A program made the position numbers and the translations under genes. From the NCBI GenBank assembly GCA_946406115.1, contig OX291548.1:7056373-7120372 (forward strand): DNA of 64,000 bases, read 5' to 3'. Shown here in pieces: positions 45,360 through 55,294 of this stretch. This DNA comes from Apoda limacodes (lineage: Eukaryota; Arthropoda; Insecta; Lepidoptera; Limacodidae). How positions within the stretch are numbered: the stretch's first letter is position 1; the number at the start of each line of letters is the position of its first letter. A model generated the notes under the pieces. That model was not told where the DNA came from and searched no databases. It was given only the letters and a program-made list of their open reading frames with translations.

Positions 45360-45745
45360 ATCGGCTACCTGCAATTCTAACTAGGTAGGTCATCTGCCCA
45401 CCTGGTCGGAGGCCATCCCACTCTGCGTCTTCCGATCCGTGGTCGCCACTCGAGAACCTTTCTTCTCAATCGATTATCGGTTTGACGAGCGTTGTGGCTT
45501 GCCCATTTCCACTTCAGTTTGCTTACTTTTTCAGGTATGTCGATATCATTGGTACTTCGGCGAATTTCCTCGTTTCGGATTTTATAGCGCAAAGTGTTTC
45601 TTTTTCTCATTGCTCTGTTCAAAGCTCGCTAAGCAACTCTGAGCTTATTTAAGACACTAACAGTTATATACTTTGAGACCACGTTTCTGTACAAAACGTC
45701 ATCACGACAACACAGATTGATTTGTGAGTTGGATGCCTTACTATA
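45360..45745 (-). pseudogene. RTE-like LINE C-terminus, antisense
   Basis: The minus strand from about 45,745 shows an ETWS-like motif, KLRVA.RALNRAMRKRN, then (45,622-45,377) KIRNEEIRRSTNDIDIPEKV, KLKWKWASHNARQTDNRLRR, VLEWRPRIGRR and WPPTRWADDL. This is the conserved C-terminal end of RTE/Proto2-type endonuclease-reverse transcriptases common in arthropods. Upstream frames contain stops. The minus-strand frame is open for 81 codons, longer than its plus-strand shadow. Confidence 0.85.
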
Positions 45746-47217
45746 ACGAAGGAGCTGCCGTAGGAATCCCTCGTCGATACTTAGCGCACTTAGATTACTT
45801 AGGCAAAACCTAGTTTATTAATAAAATAGTAAATTACAGCTGGGTTTTCATTATCTATATATTTGTAACAATATATATTTTTTATATTGTTAAAAATTAA
45901 TATTTAGATATACTAAAAAAATGTTGTACCGCCTGCACTGCACTCTTTCTGTGTAGCCCTATGGTTGGCTGATAGAAAATGCTGTATGGCATTAAGCGTG
46001 CCATTGTGCAATAATGTATTTCTACAAGAACAATTTATCTAATACCTTTAAACGAGCAATTCATGTACAAATATAGATATTTTATCTGAATCTCGGAAAG
46101 GATTTTCATGTAATTTAGTATACAGGGGGTTTCTGGGGTTGTAAATCGATCTAGCTAGGTTTTATCCGTGTTTTTAGGCAATGATAATCCGAAAAATATT
46201 ACACAGTAACACTAAAGCTACTTGACAATAGATAGCGTTGTTAAAAAAACGAGCACAGCTCTGTCCCCAGGTACTTACAACTTAAATTGCGTTTGTTATA
46301 TTTTCCACATATCTAAGTATATAACAAGGTTCCTAGTTACACAAGGTACACAAATTAGCAGACGGTATACACTTACCGAACAGAGGCTTTCAGAGCATTG
46401 TGAATACTTTATAACATAACGTTTGCACATAATAATATAACTTGATATTCCAGCTCCAACGTTTCTTAAAAGGAAAACGCAATCAAAGCGAAATAAGGTC
46501 AAAGCGGTTTTTTTCTCTGTCTGTCTCTTTGGGACTGTGTTTGCAACAATTTGATGTTAGCAAGGCTGCCATTACTTAGTTTGAACTTTTTTTAAAGGTA
46601 GCACAAAGGCCACCAAACAAGCGTAGGTACTGTCTGTCTAACTGATGTTAAGAGACTTTACTACCTAATTTTTTTTTGGCAAATGTTTCTTCGGATCCAC
46701 TGAGCAGATCCGACTTAAATTTAATGAATGTGTTTTTTGGGATATGGTTCAGATCCTGAAAAATGTAACTTTTGTTCGATAAAAAAAATCCTTAACTGAC
46801 CCCTTTTCATTGTTTTTTTTTAACTTTTGGCAAACATATCTTCACAGTTTTAACTGCTATTAGTTTACAACTTTAGCACAGCATAGCCGTAACAAACAGT
46901 GCTTAAGACCCTGAGGAAAAGATTTTTTTTGATTAATAATTTATTTCATGTATTTTAATGAAAATCTCAGTGAGTTGAAATGTATCTTCACTACTCACAC
47001 ACGCTTAGTTACATATCGCTTTATCCTTGTTTTTATTCAAGTTTTCTGTCACGTTGCACTGCCTCTTAAGCTGTTACCATAGAGGCTTGTAGCACCAGAA
47101 GAGTGACTCCAGCGTTGCCAACTCTTAAAATATTATCATTTCCTTCTTGAAAACCATGGGGTTCTCCAGACCTTAGTTAAAACCATAAGAAAAATAGGTA
47201 TTGTATTATTCTTATGA
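45746..47217. other. No gene; one LINE tail
   Basis: 45,930-46,020 (CCGCCTGCACTGCACTCTTT, then CTGTATGGCATTAAGCGTGC) resembles a LINE 3' tail on the plus strand. The remainder is unassigned. Short frames at 46,222-46,502 look like chance. Confidence 0.45.
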
Positions 47218-47219
47218 TA

Positions 47220-48102
47220 CGTGGGCGGTCTGAAAAGTTTCCGACCTAACAAAGATATAAGACATTTTCTTATTTTTTTATTTTATTACTCTACATAGTC
47301 TCCTTGTAACTCTACACACTTCTCCCAGCGATGCTCCCATCTCTTTCACCCGTCCAAATAGTACTCGGCGTTCTTCTCTGCAAAGAAGTTATTCACGAAG
47401 ATGACTGCCTCCTCATTTGACGAAAATCTCTGTCTTCCAAGCGCAATTTTTAGCTGAGTGAACAGAAAGAAGTCGCTTGCGACTAGATCTGGTGAGTAAG
47501 GATGGTCAAGAAGTTCAAATTGTAAATCGTGGTTTTTCGCCATGAGAACCGCTGAGGTGTGAGACGGCGCGCTGTCTTGTTGAAACAGGATTTTCATTTT
47601 CTGCAAATGTGGCCGTTTTGCCGCAATTTCTGCTTTCAGCTTGTCAATGCTATTTTGCTCCTGTAATGTTTTTCCCTTTTTGAAGATAATCGATTAAGAT
47701 AACTCCATGACTATTCCAAAAACAGTCGCAATAACTTTAACAGACGAAAAACAGTTTTTCCTTTTTCGATTCAGTTCCTCCTTTGCAGTCCACTGTTTTG
47801 ACTATTTGTATATGGTGTATCCAAGTTTCATCTGCAGTAATTAGTCGGTGCCAAAACTCGGATTTATTGAGCCAAAACTGCGCCAACAGATTGTTGGAAA
47901 TGTTCATTTGAACACGATTTTCGTCTTATCTAACGTCAGCAAACGCGGCACCCAATGCACGGACAGTTTCTCATGCCTAATACTTGATTTGATATGTAAC
48001 AAACACATATTTTGGACATTTACATATCCTATGCTATCTCTCTTACTTTAATTTGGCGGTCGTCTAGCAAAATTTGGTAAACTTTAGAGATGTTATCGTC
48101 AG
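47220..48102 (-). pseudogene. Mariner transposase, main part, antisense
   Basis: The right-hand part (on its own strand) of a mariner split by an LTR element. Minus strand from 48,102: DDNISKVYQILLDDRQIKVR then REIA, a WNSHGVILIDYLQKGK region near 47,720-47,670 (the first catalytic D of W-D-S-H-G is N here), and (47,606-47,346) MKILFQQDSAPSHTSAVLMA, FELLDHPYSPDLVASDFFLF and FAEKNAEYYLDG. The second catalytic D and the D34D spacing are visible; frames are broken upstream of 47,606. The outer end is CGTGGGCGGTCTGAAAAGTT at 47,220, next to TA (47,218-47,219). Confidence 0.9.
48098..48102. repeat. Target-site duplication GTCAG, left
   Basis: GTCAG here and at 50,540-50,544 flank the LTR element inserted in the mariner. 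Removing the element and one GTCAG copy rejoins the mariner codons between TATT and DDN. Confidence 0.85.
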
Positions 48103-48223
48103 AGTAAGGTTTTTAATACTTAGTAGACGAGGGAACGTAATGACAAGGCAGAGTCTACACGGCAACTGGTTTATTAACATATTATTTTAGAAATACCCCA
48201 CACAATACTTGTAATATGTCACA
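48103..48223 (-). repeat. LTR, left, minus-oriented
   Basis: 121 bp. On the minus strand it starts TGTGACATATTACAAG next to the polypurine tract, carries AATAAA near 48,163-48,168 and ends CCTTACT against the GTCAG duplication. Confidence 0.75.
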
Positions 48224-48234
48224 CCTCCCCCCTT
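48224..48234 (-). other. Polypurine tract, minus strand
   Basis: AAGGGGGGAGG on the minus strand directly precedes TGTGACA of the LTR, fixing the LTR orientation. Confidence 0.75.
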
Positions 48235-48426
48235 AAATTAACAGCAAAACAAAAACTGGTTGCCTGTAAAGTCGGTATACGGGCGAAAGTTTTACGTGAC
48301 AACTTGTGCCTTTCACTTTTTATGTCTGTCTCTCTCGCTCTTAGGCGGGCTAACCATGCCGCGTGCCTCTCACTCGCTCTCATTGTGAGCGCATAACGTG
48401 AGCGGAGCGTAACGCAGTTTCTTGAA

Positions 48427-49476
48427 GTGTCACCCGGCAAACCAATTTATAAGACGTTGTCACGTCAAAAAATGTTAATTAAGAAAATATTAGTTCATTA
48501 TGACCCTAAGCTACCGTTTGTACTATCTGTAAATAGTAGTTCGTATGGCATCGGCAGCGTGCTATCGCATCGCTTTCCAGATGGTGAGGAACGACCGATG
48601 AGTTTCGCTTCACGAACATTAAACTCTGCGGAACGGTCCTATAGTCAGATTGACAAAGAAGCTTTGGCTATAATTAGTGGCGTAGTTAAGCACCATCAGT
48701 ATTTATACGGTCGCAAGTTCATTATTAAAACGGACCATAAGCCTTTGATTTTTATTTTTGGTCCTAAATTTGGTCTACCTCAGACCGCCGCTAGCAGATT
48801 ACAAAGATATACTACGCGTTTAGCAGCTTATGATTTTGAAATTGAATTTGTTAAGTCCAAAGATAATGGCAACGTAGATGCATTATCACGTTTGCCATTG
48901 CCAAATGAACGCAGATGCGATTCGGAATCTGGTACAGTTTCATATATAAACTATGTCGAGGAAAATTTTCCCATTAGTGCAAAGGAAGTAGCATCTCAGA
49001 CGCAAAAGGATGTAGTTTTAAAAAAGGTTTACGGCTATATTATTAATGGCTGGCCTCATTCACTGTCTAATGAAGCCGAAAAACCATACGCCAACCGTAA
49101 AGACAGCCTGTCTATAGATAAAGGTTGCATTTTGTACAACTGTAGGGTTGTAGTACCGGATGTATTCAAAAAACAATTATTAAATGAGCTTCATGAAGGA
49201 CATTTAGGAGTTGTCAAAATGAAAAATATAGCAAGAAGCTACGTGTATTGGCCGCAAATAGACGCGGAGATAGAGAGATTGTGCCGCGAATGCACTGCGT
49301 GTCGGCAGCAGCGAGACGCACCGCCACGCGCCGCACTGCACCCGTGGGCGTTCCCGGCGCGCCCTTGGCAGCGTATACACGTAGATTTTGCGGAATTACA
49401 TGGTAAACATTATCTTGTTACGGTAGACGCTCACAGCAAATGGATAGAGGTGCAGAAAATGCAGATAAAACGGTAA
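48427..49476 (+). pseudogene. Gypsy RNase H and integrase N-terminus
   Basis: Open for 349 codons. RNase H: HYDPKLPFVLSVNSSSYGIG, where the first catalytic aspartate of the usual (C/V)DAS motif is asparagine; SFASRTLNSAERSYSQIDKE with the glutamate; KTDHKPLIFIF with the second aspartate. Then DNGNVDALSRLP and integrase: HHCC zinc region (HEGHLG...CRECTACR), then HVDFAELHGKHYLVTVDAHS with the first two-strand part of the DDE core. It ends at TAA 49,474-49,476 just after KWIEVQKM. No RT precedes it, so this copy begins abruptly at the RT/RNase H border. Confidence 0.9.
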
Positions 49477-50126
49477 AACGTACACTGAAAAAGGCGATAC
49501 ACGAAGGAGTAGATATTGAGACAGCCTTAACAAAATTTTTATTTCAATATCGAAACTGCGAGCATGCAACGACTGGCGTATCTCCTGCAGAAACTATGTA
49601 TGGGCGTCATTTGCGGGGTAGGCTTGACGCAGTTAGACCAAACACGAGCCGAGAAGTAGAGGCAGCACAGGAGCGCGCGGGCCGGCTTCGGCCCGGCGCC
49701 GAGCGTAGCATGGAGCTGGGCGACGATGTATTAGCGCGCGATTATCGCGCGCAACACGATAAGTGGGCGCCGGCGACCGTTGTCGAGTGTGCGGCACCTC
49801 TCACTTACAAGGTGCGGCTTTCCACCGGAGGGGAATGGAAAAGACATGTCGATCAGTTATTAACGGTCCCAAAATCCACTACACGGTTTTCGTCGATCCC
49901 AAAGGAACTACATGATGGCACCAGTAACCAAACTGAACAAAGTAACGAAATTACCCATGGTGAAATTTCAACTTTTGAGTCTAAAACCGATGCTGACAAT
50001 TTTAGAAACCGAGACCTAGTTTGTGATACTCAATCAGATCCGAATCAGTCAGAAGGTGAAAATGTACCCAGTACAATCACACGCCCAATGCGTGCTTGTA
50101 GGTTAGGAAACAAAAATTATAAATAG
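49440..50126 (+). pseudogene. Gypsy integrase C-terminus, joined by internal deletion
   Basis: In the next frame from 49,449 the sequence reads GAENADKTVKRTLKKAIHEG, the segment holding the integrase catalytic glutamate (N-G-x-x-E-N), then QYRNCEHATTGVSPAETMYG, RLRPGAERSMELGDDVLARD and a C-terminal tail ending GNKNYK at 50,126. About 200-250 bp of core, including the second catalytic aspartate, is missing between this and the preceding frame. The shared segment GGTGCAGAAAATGCA (49,449-49,463) reads sensibly in both frames and marks the junction. Confidence 0.88.
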
Positions 50127-50488
50127 TAACTACTATCTATCATGTACGTTAGTTAGTTTTTTTTTCTTTTGTTCTTTTCAGGTAAAATTAGTTTTCATTT
50201 GTTTTTATGTTTTCTAATGAATAATGTACCTGTTATAATATAATTTTTTTTTTTCTTACTAGCTTGTTTAATACTTATCTTAGATAATAGTATAATCTAA
50301 GTTATTACTTAAGTATATTATACTAAGATAATAATAATTAAATATAAATAATCCCCTATTTGCTTATGAAATACTAGTAGCACTTGTTGGCCCAAAGTAC
50401 TACATACAAAACATAGTTTACTATATGATTTATTATGTAAATTGTATAGGTTGACAATATTTCAAGTTAAGATTTTTTTTTTTTTTTT
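50127..50488. other. AT-rich tail ending in a T run
   Basis: Non-coding sequence after the pol remnant, ending in 16 T (50,473-50,488) directly against the right LTR piece. Confidence 0.5.
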
Positions 50489-50539
50489 ACACGGCAACTA
50501 TTTTAGAAATACCCCACACAATACTTGTAATATGTCACA
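50489..50539 (-). repeat. LTR, right, shortened
   Basis: 51 bp matching the outer part of the left LTR, lacking 16 bp (GGTTTATTAACATATT in plus orientation) that includes the AATAAA. On the minus strand it stops at CCGTGT and continues as an A run. Confidence 0.75.
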
Positions 50540-50544
50540 GTCAG

Positions 50545-50640
50545 TAGTTGCAGTTTTTGGACGTCCCGAACGTTCATCGTCTCCCAAGCTCTTACAGCCA
50601 CGCTTAAATTCAGCTGCCCAAAATTTCGTGGTAAATGATG
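50545..50640 (-). pseudogene. Mariner transposase, N-terminal part
   Basis: Minus strand: FTTKFWAAEFKRGCKSLGDD then ERSGRPKTATTD, the conserved mariner segment before the linker. It is continuous in sense with 48,102-47,220 once the LTR element and one duplication copy are left out. Residues before this (first helix-turn-helix) are lost or scrambled beyond about 50,640, and the expected right-hand terminal repeat is not found. Confidence 0.88.
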
Positions 50641-51019
50641 GTGCGGAGCAGAAGCGGCTCGTCCTAAGGAGCGCTGGTGCAGCGCACTCCCATAAATAAT
50701 TATCTACTTAAGAAACAATATGTGTTATATTTAACTCCAAATAAATAATTATTATGCTTGTAACCGAAGCATAGAATTACACTAAAAACATTCTGAACAC
50801 ACACAGCTAACTTAAGATTTAGTATGGAATTGCACTGAGGAGACTGTGTCACTAAGTGGAGCGCTAACAATTGCGCTCCTATGAAACGAATTTCAGTACA
50901 AAGACTAGAGCCAAAATCAACGAGTGTGAAAGAAAAGTTCGACACAGTCTCACACGTGAAACAGAAGTTTTGTGTGAAAAATTAGTAAAATGTGGTGCGC
51001 CGCTCCTGGGCTACGTTGC

Positions 51020-51129
51020 GAGCTCGTTCCCCGCCTCTGGTCCGACGGCGCCGCGCCGGCGCGCTGTTGCCGCTCTTATCACAACAAATGTTTTATTCGT
51101 ACGCGCGAGTTGTAACAAATTAAATAAGT
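51020..51129 (+). repeat. GC-headed repeat, head part (copy 1)
   Basis: TGTTGCCGCTCTTATCACAA, then TGTTTTATTCGTACGCGCGA and ACAAATTAAATAAGTA match 61,522-61,592. In this copy the rest of the repeat is displaced to 52,605-52,725. Confidence 0.7.
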
Positions 51130-52600
51130 ACACGAAAAAAAAAGAGTTTCCAAGTTCTATTCACCAAAATAATTTGCATTCAGTCAAGAAATCAAACTAT
51201 TTTGGACATATTTTGTTCACAGAAGGCAATTTTATTTCCCTGAAAAAATTTCATTTTATCAATCGAAATTGATAAACTTCTTTTCGTACGAACAAATTTT
51301 TTTTTAACAAAATAAATGTCCGTTTTAGGTCAACCAAACTTAAATTAATTACCCTAAGAAAGTTAATGTTCTTGTATGAAATAAATACATTTTTATGTGC
51401 AACATTTTATTTTTCTTCGTTTAAAACAAAAAATAATTTTGCTTTGATATAATTTATTTTGCGCTAAAATCATGGTTTTCTTAAATCTGCGACGTTACTT
51501 ATTAAAAACTATATCTTTCGATTATAATAATTGTATCTTAAATCAAAGCCAGTGAAATGTTCAGTTAAGATAATATTGTTTTGAATTAGAGAAAATAATA
51601 ATTTTAACAGAATTTGTTAGATTCTTGACTCAAAATCTGATATTTTAAGCTGAAACTCTTGTTTTAGTCGAAACAAATAATATTTCTGTTTTAAAATTTT
51701 AAAGTTTTTCGTTGAAATTAATCAGCTAGTATCGCTTTGAACGAATTTTCTTTTCTCTTAAGTAAATACCTGCATTTTTAAAACTGAACGAACCTCCTCA
51801 CTGTCCTTCATAGGCTTTCGTGTTGGATTTTAATTTTAAATAATTGTTTATTGTAGGGTGTTGTGCGTCAAATTAGTATCAGTTCATGCAAGAAACCTAC
51901 AGATAATTATTATCTGAGAATTAAAAAGTTCGTGGCCCAGTCGCATTCGTCTATCTGAAACGATAAGCGAAGTTAAGCAACGTCGACCGTGGTCAGTACT
52001 TGGATGGGTGACCGCTTAGCGGCACACTTTTCTTTCTTCCATGTTTAAGTAGGATCGTTAGTCATAACAATTATGATTAAACATAGCACTGTATAATCAG
52101 CTAAAGGCGAGAATAGCTACTAAGCTCGACAAACGTTCCGCCAAGTCATAGAAAGGCAGTGCGGTAGACCGACTCTATATGGCCCAAGCCTCTAGAAAAG
52201 AGGCGTGTAGGGCTCTTTAAAAAATAACTATGTAATTTTGGACCGAAACATTTTTTTTTAAACTAAATATATTGTTATTAATTTAAGAGCTGCCGTAGTC
52301 AAGTTAAGAGCAATATTCTCTTGTGTGAACTAGAAATTTCTTCCGTGCAATAACACACGAAGTTCTACACCCAAGAAAACTAAGTGTTTCAAATAAAGAA
52401 GCATTATTTTCTTCAATGAATTAAATAATGTTTCAAACTGATAGAGTTTTATTTACTGGTGTAAAGAAATTTGATCTTGTGTTAACTTCATATCATTTTA
52501 AATATTTAAGAGAAATAATATCTTGGATGAAGCAAATATTCGTTGGTGCATATATGAAACGATATTCTTTTGGCTCAACTAATTCTTTTTTACCGCTTAC
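51130..52600. mobile_element. 1.47-kb interruption with a 5S-like segment
   Basis: Sequence present here but absent from the 61.5-kb copy of the surrounding repeat, so it is an insertion, or several. Its ends carry A-rich/T-rich inverted-looking stretches (CGAAAAAAAAAGAGTTTCC and AACTAATTCTTTTTTACCG), which is weak support for terminal repeats. No open frame of note. Confidence 0.45.
51932..52030 (+). ncRNA. 5S rRNA-derived segment (SINE head or pseudogene)
   Basis: GAAGTTAAGCAACGTCG, GGTCAGTACTTGGATGGG and TGACCGC are nearly the insect 5S rRNA internal control region (A box, intermediate element, C box). The 5' third (GTTCGTGGCCCAGTCGCATT) and the 3' end do not match 5S, and no closing stem forms. 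So it is not a working 5S gene. A 5S-derived SINE head is the best guess, with 52,030-52,220 as a possible body (GCCCAAGCCTCTAGAAAAG). Confidence 0.65.
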
Positions 52601-52604
52601 ATAA

Positions 52605-52725
52605 CTACATAAACAGTTTGTTTATTGTCAATAAGTAACTATTGCAAAAGAAAATGTGATTATTGTGATGTGATTAAAAAGTGCTAAAAGATTTTAGTAA
52701 CTCAATTTGAAATAAAGATAAAGGT
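52605..52725 (+). repeat. GC-headed repeat, tail part (copy 1)
   Basis: ACATAAACAG, then GTGATGTGATTAAAAAGTGC and AAAAGATTTTAGTAACTCAA match 61,598-61,705 closely. Confidence 0.75.
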
Positions 52726-52781
52726 CACAAAAATGTGACAGAAAGAGAAATATTTTTATAAAAATATTTAAATACGCTTAT

Positions 52782-53255
52782 TACACGGGTCATGCAAACA
52801 TCCCTCGTTCCGTTGTAAAGGAATATGTGAAGAACTTGTGTCGAGACTACTCTTTTCAATGTGTCTGACTGGGGACAGGAAAAGTTGGTCCAATTCAACC
52901 CAACAAAGACACAAGTCTACGAGTTCACCGCTAAGAAAACCTCATTTACTGTGGTCCCACAATTCCAGAACATTCCCCTCTCCATCTCCAAGTGCATTGG
53001 GATCCTTGGTGTTGACATCTTCAGGATGTTCAGTTTCGAGATCATTTGCAAGACAAGGTGAAGCTGACATCCAAAAAACTTGGTGTACTCAACAGAGCGA
53101 AGCAGTACTTCACGTCGGGGCAAAGGTTTCTGCTTTACAAGTCGCAAGTTCGGCTCCATATGGAGTACTGCTGCCATCTCTGGGCGGGTGCACCCGGATA
53201 CCAGCTTGGCACATTTGGCTCGGTTCAACGACGGGCTGTGAGATTATCGACGATC
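52782..53255 (+). pseudogene. LINE-A fragment with several deletions
   Basis: Starts at TACACGGGTCATGCAAACAT, equal to the region after the YADD box of copy 1. It continues with ENRG/ETTL-region remnants, SDWGQEKLVQFNPTKTQVYE then FTAKKTSFTV (52,861-53,061), and LTSKKLGVLNRAKQYFTSGQ, VRLHMEYCCHLWAGAPGYQL to GSVQRRAV (53,046-53,267). Frames shift at about 53,030. It is truncated at both ends and has no poly(A). Confidence 0.85.
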
Positions 53256-54150
53256 CAACAAACCTAAAAAACCTTTCCTTTTTGATAGGTAGGTATATGA
53301 TATCTTCCCAAACTGTAAAATGGTATAGTTAACAATAAGAATCAACAATAAATTTACAATAAATATATACTCACATATATATAAACTTAATATATATAAC
53401 TAAAACTAAAATAAATAACTATAAAATTACTAGTAGATAATATATCTGCTTAAACTTTAAAATAACTTACGGAAATACTGTTTTTCATTTACTTATCGCG
53501 TCATCATATGTCATAAACAATTTTTGTTGCCAAAAAAGTATAACAAATCTTACAGCGTGTTAGAAAGAATTTAATTTATTTTGGCAATCGAAAATAAATT
53601 CATTTGTTGTAGGAAACTGTGAGGAAGTAGACAGGTCCCAGGTGGGAACTGTTTCTGCGAGTGACACTCGCTTATTGAATTTCCTATGGTGTGACACGCG
53701 ACCGAGACTATTCCTTTAACTATGTACAGTGACTGTGACTTTGTTTTGACGTTTTGCAAATTGCATTTATTTGTGTATAATTTAGAAGTGAAATTTATTT
53801 GTGTATACTGAGTATATTTTACAGTGTATATTAGTTTATATTTTAGGTTTTGGAAGAACGGAGATTCCATGGTCCATCTTGTTCCAGGAGTGCCGTAAGA
53901 CGTCCCAGGTCCCGCCATGCACATATGAACCAGATCATTAAAAAATCAGACAATCTTTATTTAAATAGGTTTCTTAAAACACTTTTGAATCGTCGATTCA
54001 ATGTAAACAATGTTAATTTCTGCCAAAAAGAGCTGGCAAGAAGTTATCAGCTAACAAGTATAAAATATGAACTGTAGCACGTAGTAGGTAATATTATATT
54101 ATATAAACAAAGTCAAACATGTCAATTATTATTTTTTGTTTTTAAGTAGC
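53256..54150. other. No gene; small repeat
   Basis: 53,965-54,055 is related to the 41.3-kb repeat. The frame at 53,571-53,924 (-) is unrecognised. Confidence 0.4.
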
Positions 54151-54302
54151 GGGGGCGCACAAGGACGTTATAGAAATGGACGCGACTTTACAAAGTTTTT
54201 GACTTTCCTCTATAGCCACAGACGATAAAAATTTGACCTATCTTGACATTTCGGTCATCAGTACTACGCGCGTGCTCGCGAAGAAAACATCTCAACAAAA
54301 TA

Positions 54303-54383
54303 ATGAAATGTGCCGAGAACTGGTGTCAAAACTACAGCGGTAAAAGAAAACACGTTTCTTTTCACAAGAAAGAACATTTTTGA
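54303..54383 (+). pseudogene. THAP-domain start, truncated
   Basis: A 26-residue frame from ATG 54,303: MKCAENWCQNYSGKRKHVSF then HK, stop at 54,381-54,383. C-x4-C followed by a basic stretch and V-S-F-H is the beginning of a THAP zinc-finger DNA-binding domain, the N-terminal domain of P-element transposases and relatives. The second half (C-x2-H, AVPTIF box) is missing. It lies 0.9 kb upstream of a P-like C-terminus on the same strand, so both may be one internally replaced element. Confidence 0.45.
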
Positions 54384-54751
54384 TTTGTTTTAATAGTAAT
54401 TTGTCAAGCAAATACACATTTTTACGCAAAATTAATCTAGCCAAGTAAAATAAGTTAATTGCACACTCAATACTTCTACAAAAATTGGTCGGCCTAACTG
54501 ATAAATCAACGGAATGGTCAGGGATAGACAAATATCGATACACTTATCGACATCTGTATCATCCGTTATTTATTATTTATTAATTTCAATATTAATTAAT
54601 TTTAAATATTAATAATAAATATTAAAGATTTTTATCGTTAGTAGCCAATTAGATAAAACGAAACCCTGTTAATATCCACTAATACGTAAGTCAGAGGCTT
54701 ACGATTCCGCCATTTTTCATCAATTAAAAAAATTGGTCTACGTGCTCCTTT

Positions 54752-54990
54752 TTTTATATACCACCAGGGTGGCAAACAAGTTTACAGCCCGCATAACGAA
54801 GCAGTTACCGTAGCCTATGAACGCTACACGCTTTACCAGTGGCATTACTTAAGCTTTGACGACCGTTTAAATAGAATTTTATCTCTCTTAAGATAACATA
54901 ATTCGCTAATTACTTAAATAGATAAACTGAAGTCTAATTACTCCTTTCTTGAACAACCTCATACTGTACTGAGAAATACTCCGCATGCTT
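54752..54990 (-). mobile_element. LINE-A 3' end, antisense
   Basis: The reverse complement of the LINE-A terminus: ATACCACCAGGGTGGCAAAC, CGTAGCCTATGAACGC, then after a diverged gap TCTTGAACAACCTCATACTG. It is inserted between the THAP start and the P-like C-terminus. Confidence 0.65.
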
Positions 54991-55294
54991 TGCCGTGGTT
55001 CACCGGGGGTGGGTACAGCAGCAGGAATCATTTTAAACGAGTGTCATAATCTACTTTTCTTTCAACAACAACGAGAAAATTTGATTTGAACAAAAAAATT
55101 TGATGTTTCTTTAATTATTGTTAGCGAGTTATTGCTTCTGAAGCTTATCGTTTAGTATTCATATTGTATTCTGAATCATACAAGTTTTAAATAACATAAA
55201 ATATTTTATAACAACTAAAATTATTATGAGAAACTAAATCTAAATTATTTTTTTAAAAATAAAATAACCTGAAATTAACTAAGAATAAATATCA

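Larger units (their letters stand above)
48103..50539. mobile_element. Rearranged LTR element inside mariner
   Basis: 2,437 bp bounded by GTCAG duplications. The left LTR (48,103-48,223) and a shortened right LTR (50,489-50,539) share their outer 3' sequence. The polypurine tract next to the left LTR lies on the minus strand (AAGGGGGGAGG, 48,224-48,234), and the left LTR has AATAAA on the minus strand, so the LTRs read leftwards. The pol remnant between them (48,427-50,126) reads rightwards. The interior is therefore either inverted or from another gypsy copy. gag, protease and most of RT are absent. Confidence 0.75.

Noticed and set aside
48219..48440. 73-codon minus-strand frame beside the left LTR
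   Set aside because: Arginine-rich by composition, overlaps the polypurine tract and matches no retroelement domain.
50871..51272. 133-codon plus-strand frame
   Set aside because: It crosses from unassigned DNA into the GC-headed repeat and the inserted sequence. No domain recognised.
51932..52030. Intact 5S rRNA gene
   Set aside because: Only the internal control region matches. The 5' third and closing stem do not.
54292..54543. Minus-strand frame of 83 codons
   Set aside because: It overlaps the THAP-like start on the other strand, has no recognisable motif and is AT-driven.
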